From Oryzihumus sp036391795 (lineage in GTDB: Bacteria; Actinomycetota; Actinomycetes; Actinomycetales; Dermatophilaceae), in contig NZ_DASVZH010000055.1 in the NCBI RefSeq assembly GCF_036391795.1, positions 1-13,542 of the forward strand: DNA of 13,542 nucleotides. The letters run 5' to 3'. The notes below the pieces were generated by a model. That model searched no databases, had not been told where the DNA came from, and saw only the letters and a program-made list of their open reading frames with translations. The translations under genes were made by a program, and so were the position numbers. The stretch's first letter is position 1. Each line of letters opens with the position of its first letter. Positions 7,636-13,542 of the stretch are shown here, one piece after another.

Positions 7636-8393
7636 GCCCGGATCACCTCCGGGCCCTCGCCCTCGAGCTCGGCGGCGGTCTCGGCGTCGAGCCCACTGTC
7701 GGTGATGATCGTGTCGATTTCGGCCAGGGGGGAGACCAGCGCGAAGTGGTCGATGCCGACCTTGGAGTGGTCGGTGAGCACGACGGCCCGGCGCGCGGCG
7801 CTGATCATGGCCCGCTTGACCGCCGCCTCGGACTGGTCCGGCGTGGTCAGGCCGCGCTCGCGGGAGAGGCCGTTGGTGCCGACGAACGCCACGTCGACGA
7901 AGACGTCGGCCAGGGCCCGCTCGGCCCACTCCCCGACGCAGGCGAGGGTGCGCCCGCGGACCCGGCCGCCGAGCAGGTAGAGGGACAGGTTGGCCTGGGT
8001 GGCGACCTGGCCGGCGACGGTGAGGGAGTTGGTGACCACGGTCAGCTCGCGGTCGCGGGGGAGCAGCTCGGCCAGGCGTCCGGTGGTCGTGCCGGCGTCG
8101 ATGAGGATGGTGCCCTCGTCGGGCAGCTCGGCCAGGGCGGCCTTGGCGATGCGCTCCTTCTCGGTGACCAGCCGCTCCTCGCGGGTGGCGACCGCCGGCT
8201 CGAAGCCGAGGCGCTCGACCGGGATCGCGCCGCCGTGCACCCGGCGCAGCAGGCCGCGCCGCTCCAGCGCCGTCAGGTCGCGCCGGACGGTCTCGGGGGT
8301 GACGTCGAGCCGCTCGGCCAGCGCGGTGACCTCGACGCGGCCGTCGGTGCGGGCCGTCTCGAGGATGTGCTGCTGGCGCTCTTCCGCGTACAC
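7632..8393 (-). CDS. fruR: DeoR-family transcriptional regulator of the fru operon
   Basis: This is a DNA-binding regulator, probably a repressor relieved by a phosphorylated sugar such as fructose-1-phosphate. It has 253 residues. The N-terminal helix-turn-helix is the classic DeoR signature (ALAERLDVTPETVRRDL at 24-40, then LERRGLLRRVHGGA). The C-terminal effector domain (DeoRC fold) carries LIDAGTTTGRLAELL (97-111) and VTNSLTV (120-126). I chose GTG 8393 (MYAEERQQHI-type N-terminus) because AGGAGG lies 5 nt upstream; a longer open frame reaches 8468 but would read through the AT-rich control region. It is the first gene of the operon and so is probably autoregulated. The regulator role and ligand are inferred from family and position. 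Confidence 0.9.
   Translation of the reverse strand: MYAEERQQHILETARTDGRVEVTALAERLDVTPETVRRDLTALERRGLLRRVHGGAIPVERLGFEPAVATREERLVTEKERIAKAALAELPDEGTILIDAGTTTGRLAELLPRDRELTVVTNSLTVAGQVATQANLSLYLLGGRVRGRTLACVGEWAERALADVFVDVAFVGTNGLSRERGLTTPDQSEAAVKRAMISAARRAVVLTDHSKVGIDHFALVSPLAEIDTIITDSGLDAETAAELEGEGPEVIRA
7641..7650 (-). promoter_or_regulatory. Near-perfect ribosome binding site of fruK
   Basis: The minus strand reads GGAGGTGATC here, a 10-base match to the consensus complement of the 16S rRNA 3' end. It starts 15 nt before the fruK ATG and lies inside the last codons of fruR. It should load ribosomes onto fruK strongly despite the overlapping genes. That would let the kinase be made in excess over the upstream regulator from the same mRNA. 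Confidence 0.75.
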
Positions 8394-8398
8394 CGGAT

Positions 8399-8404
8399 CC
8401 TCCT
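8399..8404 (-). promoter_or_regulatory. Ribosome binding site fixing the fruR GTG start
   Basis: AGGAGG on the minus strand lies 5 nt before GTG 8393. This is the strongest argument for the GTG start over an upstream in-frame GTG at 8468, which would add 25 residues unlike the family. Confidence 0.75.
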
Positions 8405-8444
8405 GGGGTTGGCCTGCCGTTCGCCCCAGTGTGTGCCCGCGGTC

Positions 8445-8492
8445 ACATCGATGTAAAGGGTTTCTCACAAAAATCCACAGAAACGGGTTTAT
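8445..8492 (-). promoter_or_regulatory. AT-rich control region of the fru-pts operon (putative promoter/operator)
   Basis: About 63% of 8455-8492 is A+T, the only such patch in this GC-rich window, and it lies 60-100 nt before fruR. It holds several repeats. AA(A/C)GGGTTT occurs twice on the plus strand (8455-8463 and 8482-8490). Two imperfect 10-bp direct repeats, CTCACAAAAA and TCCACAGAAA, adjoin at 8464-8483. The palindrome ACATCGATGT is at 8445-8454. DeoR-family regulators often bind spaced repeats, so these are good operator candidates for FruR. I could not assign -35 and -10 boxes with confidence. Confidence 0.5.
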
Positions 8493-8603
8493 GAGCGTGT
8501 CCGTTTGCGCGTCCGGGTGGTGATGCCGGAGTCAGGGTGAGTGCGCCGGTGTGGGCGCGCTGGTCCGGCCCGCGGTCCGTGTGTCGACCCGGGGGATGCG
8601 CGG

Positions 8604-8631
8604 CCGACCCGGCGTGCGCCCGCGGGGTCGG
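8604..8631 (-). terminator. GC-rich hairpin downstream of the nitroreductase gene
   Basis: The arms CCGACCC (8604-8610) and GGGTCGG (8625-8631) pair perfectly, and GGCGTGCGCC (8611-8620) can form a small inner hairpin. The structure starts 9 nt after the nitroreductase stop and has no U-tract. A terminator keeping that gene's transcript out of the fru operon promoter is the natural reading, but a GC-rich chance hairpin is possible. The rest of 8493-8603 shows nothing I can name. Confidence 0.4.
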
Positions 8632-8640
8632 AGAGTCAGG

Positions 8641-9267
8641 TCAGGTGGCGCTGGTCTGCCACGGGGTGCCGAACCGGCCACGGTGGGCGACCTCGCCGAC
8701 CTCTCGCCGGCCCCGGCGCAGGCTCGGGCTGCGCCGGTCGGCCGCGGCGAAGCCCAGGGCCACGACGCCGACGATGGACCGGTCGTGCGGGATGGCGAAT
8801 GCCTCCATCACGTCCTCGTGGTACTCCGGCGGCACGCCGAAGAAGAGCCCGCCCAGCCCCTCGTCCACGCCTGTGAGGAGCATGAGCAGTGCGGCCATCC
8901 CGGTGTCGACGTCCCAGTAGGGCACCGGCCAGCGGGCCTCGTCCTGGTCGGTCCAGCCCTTGTCGGGCTCGGCGTAGCGGCGCAGGTAGGTGCCCTTGTC
9001 GGACAGGCAGACGATGAGCACCGGGGCGGTCATCAGCCCGGTCAGCCAGCCGTCCGGCTCGGTGTCGGGGTCGGTCGTCGCGGCCCAGAACACCTGGCGT
9101 TCCTGCGGTTCGGCCAGGACCAGGAAGTCCCAGCCCTGGCTGAACCCGGCGCTCGGGGCGCGGATCGCGGTCCGCAGGACCAGGTCGAGCACCTCCGGTG
9201 GCACCGGCCGGTCGGGGTCGTAGCGGCGGACCATGCGGCGACGGCGGACGACCTCCTGGAACTCCAT
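8641..9267 (-). CDS. Nitroreductase-family flavoprotein
   Basis: This is a probable FMN-dependent oxidoreductase of the nitroreductase superfamily, cytoplasmic and likely dimeric; its substrate cannot be told from sequence. It has 208 residues. MEFQEVVRRRRMVRRYDPDRPV (1-22) carries the Arg-rich FMN-phosphate-binding segment. RAPSAGFSQGWDFLVL (36-51) is the second FMN-contact block. GLGGLFFGVP (137-146) and GVVALGFAA (167-175) close the fold. The C-terminus ends in a basic tail, RRGRREVGEVAHRGRFG. I chose ATG 9267 because family members begin at this Met; ATG 9276 (MAG extension) is equally open. Neither has a clear ribosome site, so a leaderless or weakly translated message is possible. It is transcribed alone, away from acsA, and nothing links it to fructose use. 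Confidence 0.85.
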   Translation of the reverse strand: MEFQEVVRRRRMVRRYDPDRPVPPEVLDLVLRTAIRAPSAGFSQGWDFLVLAEPQERQVFWAATTDPDTEPDGWLTGLMTAPVLIVCLSDKGTYLRRYAEPDKGWTDQDEARWPVPYWDVDTGMAALLMLLTGVDEGLGGLFFGVPPEYHEDVMEAFAIPHDRSIVGVVALGFAAADRRSPSLRRGRREVGEVAHRGRFGTPWQTSAT

Positions 9268-9459
9268 GCCGGCCATGCTGCCAGTGCCCGCCCGGGCCCG
9301 CAGGCGCGTCCGGGACGTGGCGGCGAGGCGACGGCGACGGGACGGTGAGGCGGCCGGGGCGGGCCGCTGGACCCCTCCCGCCGGGACGTTGTGCCGTGGT
9401 CGGGTGCGGCGCGGCCCCCGACTCTGGTCACGGCATACCGGCACGTGGAGGTGGCGCGC
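9268..9459. promoter_or_regulatory. Divergent intergenic region between nitroreductase and acsA
   Basis: These 192 bp must hold the promoters of both divergent genes. The sequence is GC-rich throughout and I see no convincing sigma-70-type pair or operator palindrome. The only notable features are a GGCATACC word (9432-9439) just upstream of the acsA ribosome site and the ribosome site itself. Confidence 0.4.
9447..9452 (+). promoter_or_regulatory. Ribosome binding site fixing the acsA start
   Basis: GGAGGT lies 7 nt before ATG 9460. An in-frame ATG at 9391 is also open, but it has no such site and would add 23 residues with no family resemblance, so 9460 is preferred. Confidence 0.75.
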
Positions 9460-11261
<1,802 letters not shown>

Positions 11262-11265
<4 letters not shown>

Positions 11266-12287
11266 GCACCCGCACGCGGTCCGGGCGTGCCGCCAAGGCG
11301 GCCGTCCCGCCGGAGGAGGACCGGACCGCCGCCCGGCTGGCGATGCTGGCCCAGATGGTGCGGATCCGCCGGTTCGAGGAGGCGTGCGTCCAGCTCTACA
11401 GCCAGACACGCATCCGCGGCTTCATGCACCTGTGCATCGGCGAGGAGGCCGTGGCGGTCGGGGTGATGGGGGCGCTCGCGTCGCGCGACGCGGTGGTGTC
11501 GACCTACCGCGAGCACGGCCACGCCCTGGCCCGCGGCCTGCCCATGCCGGAGGTCCTGGCCGAGATGTTCGGCCGGGCCACCGGGTCCAGCCGGGGCCGC
11601 GGCGGCTCGATGCACCTGTTCGACACCGGCCGGCGGTTCTACGGCGGCAACGCGATCGTCGCGGGAGGCCTGCCGCTCGCGGTCGGGCTGGGGCTGGCCG
11701 AGCGGATGCAGCACCGGGACGGGGTGGCCGTCTGCTTCTTCGGCGACGGTGCGGCCGCCGAGGGGGAGTTCCACGAGTCGCTCAACCTCGCGTCCCTGTG
11801 GCACCTGCCCGTGCTGTTCGTCTGCGAGAACAACCTCTACGCCATGGGCACGTCCATCGACCGGGAGCTGGCGATGACCGACCTGGCGCTCCACGCCGCG
11901 GCCTACGGCATGCCGGCCTGGCCGGTGGACGGCATGGACGTCGAGGCGGTGGACCAGGCCACCCGGCGCGCGCTGGACGACGTGCGCAGCGGCGAGGCGC
12001 CGGTCTTCCTCGAGATGCGCACCTACCGCTTCCGCGCGCACAGCATGTACGACCCCGAGCTCTACCGGGACAAGGCCGAGGTGGAGCACTGGCGGGAGCG
12101 TGACCCCGTCGAGGTGTTCGCCGGCCGGCTGCGCGCGGAGGGCGTGGCGGTGGACGAGGAGCTGACCCGCATCGAGGCCGCCGTGACCGCCGAGATCGCG
12201 GAGGCGGTCACGTTCGCCGAGGCGGCCCCGCTGGAACCGGTCGAGGACCTGACCCGGTTCGTGCACTCCGAGGAGGAGCAGCGGTGA
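11262..12287 (+). CDS. pdhA: Pyruvate dehydrogenase-type E1 component, alpha subunit
   Basis: This is the thiamine-diphosphate-binding half of the alpha2beta2 E1 that decarboxylates a 2-oxoacid and passes the acyl group to E2 lipoate. It has 341 residues, the usual length. FMHLCIGEEAVAVG (54-67), REHGHALARG (83-92) and GRGGSMHLFD (112-121) are family blocks. The ThDP/Mg motif runs from GDG (161-163) to ENN (189-191). YRFRAHSMYDPELYR (255-269) matches the PDH-type loop and argues against branched-chain E1, whose loop is HSTSDD-like; the usual Gly before His260 is Ala here. ATG 11262 overlaps the acsA stop (ATGA) and has GGAG 8 nt upstream. Pyruvate is the likely substrate. Acetoin dehydrogenase E1 is a close relative that I cannot fully exclude. 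Confidence 0.9.
12271..12276 (+). promoter_or_regulatory. Ribosome binding site supporting the pdhB GTG start
   Basis: AGGAGG sits 7 nt before GTG 12284, inside the last codons of pdhA (the EEE residues near its C-terminus). It explains how the second gene of the GTGA overlap is started efficiently with a non-ATG codon. Confidence 0.7.
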
Positions 12288-13273
12288 CCGCGGTGGAGAC
12301 GACCTACCGCGAGGCGATGCGCGCGGCCCTGCGGGACGCGATGACCCGGGACGAGCGGGTGTTCCTCATGGGCGAGGACGTCGGCCGCTACGGCGGCTGC
12401 TTCGCGGTCAGCATGGGGCTGCTGGAGGAGTTCGGGCCCGAGCGCATCCGGGACACCCCGCTGTCGGAGTCGGCGTTCGTCGGCGCCGGGATCGGCGCGG
12501 CGATCGGCGGCATGCGCCCCGTCGTCGAGGTGATGACGGTCAACTTCAGCCTGCTGGCCCTGGACCAGATCCTCAACAACGCCGCCACCTTGCTGCACAT
12601 GTCCGGCGGCCAGGTCGCCGTGCCCCTCGTGATCCGGATGACCACCGGCGCCGGCCGCCAGCTCGCCGCGCAGCACTCGCACAGCCTCGAGGCGTTCTAC
12701 GCCCACATCCCCGGCCTGCGGGTGCTCGCCCCGGCGACCCTGGAGGACGCCCGCGGCATGCTGTGGCCCGCCCTGCTCGACCCGGACCCGGTCATCCTCT
12801 TCGAGCACGGCTCCCTGTATGCCGTGTCCGGGCCCCTGGAGGACGGCGCCCCGGAGGTGGACATCACCTCCGCAGCCATCCGGCGCGCCGGCGCCGACGT
12901 GACCGTCATCGCATGGGGCGGGTGCCTGGGCAAGGCGCTCACGGCGGCGGAAACCCTTGCTGCAGAGGGGATCTCGGCCGAGGTCGTGGACCTGCGCGTG
13001 CTGCGGCCACTGGACTCGGCCACGGTGCTGGCCTCGGTCCGGCGCACCCACCGGGCCGTGGTCGTGGACGAGGGCTGGCGCAGCGGGAGCCTGTCCGCCG
13101 AGGTGGCCGCCCGCATCGCCGAGGAGGCGTTCTACGACCTGGACGCCCCGGTCGAGCGCGTGTGCAGCGCCGAGGTGCCGGTGCCCTATGCCAAGCACCT
13201 CGAGGACGCGGCGCTGCCCCAGGCGGACACCGTGGCCGCGGCCTGCCGAAGGGTGGTGGGCGCCGGTGGGTGA
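12284..13273 (+). CDS. pdhB: Pyruvate dehydrogenase-type E1 component, beta subunit
   Basis: This is the partner of the alpha subunit. It completes the ThDP site and docks E1 on the E2 core. It has 329 residues, the normal length. The N-terminal Pyr domain holds MGEDVGRYGG (29-38), RDTPLSESAFVGAGIG (56-71) with catalytic Glu62, and MTVNFSLLALDQILNNA (84-100). QHSHSLEAFYAHIPGLRVLAP (130-150) carries His131. The transketolase C-terminal domain (about 196-325) ends in VPVPYAKHLEDAALPQ, typical of pyruvate E1 beta. GTG 12284 overlaps the pdhA stop by 4 nt. The 3' end overlaps E2 by 8 nt. Two of the window's five TAT tyrosine codons are here, both before GCC. Confidence 0.92.
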   Translation: MTAVETTYREAMRAALRDAMTRDERVFLMGEDVGRYGGCFAVSMGLLEEFGPERIRDTPLSESAFVGAGIGAAIGGMRPVVEVMTVNFSLLALDQILNNAATLLHMSGGQVAVPLVIRMTTGAGRQLAAQHSHSLEAFYAHIPGLRVLAPATLEDARGMLWPALLDPDPVILFEHGSLYAVSGPLEDGAPEVDITSAAIRRAGADVTVIAWGGCLGKALTAAETLAAEGISAEVVDLRVLRPLDSATVLASVRRTHRAVVVDEGWRSGSLSAEVAARIAEEAFYDLDAPVERVCSAEVPVPYAKHLEDAALPQADTVAAACRRVVGAGG

Positions 13274-13542
13274 CTTCGTCATGCCCTCGCTGGGCGCCGA
13301 CATGGACGAGGGGACGCTGTTGGAGTGGCTCGTCCAGCCGGGTGAGCCGGTCACCGCCGGCCAGGTCGTCGCGGTCGTGGACACCGCCAAGTCGGCCGTG
13401 GAGGTCGAGGTCTTCGAGTCCGGCGTCATGGGTGAGCAGGTCGTCGTTCCCGGCACCCGGGTGCCGGTGGGCACCCCGCTGGCGCGGATCCTGCCGGCCG
13501 GGGCCGCTGCTCCGGTGCCCGCCCCGCAGCCCGTGGGGGCGG
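13266..13542 (+). CDS. pdhC: Dihydrolipoamide acyltransferase (E2), lipoyl domain (partial; right edge)
   Basis: This is the start of the E2 core that takes the acyl group from E1 to CoA on a swinging lipoyl arm. Ninety-two codons are visible. They form one biotinyl/lipoyl domain (about 3-78: FVMPSLGADMDEGTLLEWLV, VDTAKSAVEVEVF, then PVGTPLARI) followed by the start of an Ala/Pro-rich linker. Lys42 in DTAKSA is the lipoylation site; an Ala precedes it where many E2s have Asp (TDKA). The start is probably GTG 13266, overlapping the pdhB stop by 8 nt, because the domain's first strand (VGDFVMPSLG) needs those residues; ATG 13281 is the alternative. The subunit-binding and catalytic domains lie outside the window, so the acyl specificity cannot be read. 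Confidence 0.88.
   Translation, partial: MGDFVMPSLGADMDEGTLLEWLVQPGEPVTAGQVVAVVDTAKSAVEVEVFESGVMGEQVVVPGTRVPVGTPLARILPAGAAAPVPAPQPVGA

Noticed and set aside
8394..8468. Extended fruR start at GTG 8468.
   Set aside because: The extra 25 residues match nothing in DeoR proteins and cover the likely control region. AGGAGG lies directly before GTG 8393.
9391..9459. Upstream ATG start for acsA.
   Set aside because: There is no ribosome site before it. GGAGGT is well placed for ATG 9460, and the added residues have no family counterpart.

Overview
The window comes from a very GC-rich genome. Its gene families (an actinobacterial-type topoisomerase IV A subunit, a DeoR-type FruR next to FruK, and strong GGAGGT ribosome sites) point to an actinomycete. 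Micrococcales is my best guess, but no rRNA or other lineage marker is present. I see no tRNA, rRNA, CRISPR array, insertion sequence or prophage. The gene content is metabolic housekeeping rather than an accessory island.

Left part (1-2425, minus strand): most of a type IIA topoisomerase A subunit, best read as ParC of topoisomerase IV. It runs off the left edge just before its expected C-terminus. A short intergenic region (2426-2597) holds the parC ribosome site and two adjacent perfect hairpins, which probably end the operon to the right.

Middle (2598-8393, minus strand): a six-gene operon transcribed fruR - fruK - EIIA(Fru) - fruA (EIIBC) - ptsH (HPr) - ptsI (Enzyme I). It encodes a complete phosphorelay: PEP to Enzyme I, then HPr, then EIIA, then EIIB, then fructose. 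It also encodes 1-phosphofructokinase, which feeds fructose-1-phosphate into glycolysis, and the likely regulator. Two of the junctions are 4-nt ATGA overlaps. Upstream of fruR is the only AT-rich patch in the window, with repeats and a palindrome suited to an operator/promoter.

Between the blocks (8641-9267, minus strand): a stand-alone nitroreductase-family flavoenzyme, followed by a GC-rich hairpin without a U-tract. It diverges from the right-hand operon across 192 bp.

Right part (9460-13542, plus strand): an AcsA-type acetate-CoA ligase followed by E1 alpha, E1 beta and the lipoyl domain of E2 of a pyruvate-dehydrogenase-like complex. Every junction overlaps by 4-8 nt. The operon joins two routes to acetyl-CoA: from acetate with ATP, and from a 2-oxoacid (probably pyruvate).

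The most unusual signal is not a gene. The trinucleotide TAT/ATA occurs only ten times in 13.5 kb, and nine of these lie in the word TATGCC/GGCATA, mostly as GGTATGCC. The word appears in coding DNA on either strand, in both arms of the ptsI terminator, and in the acsA leader.
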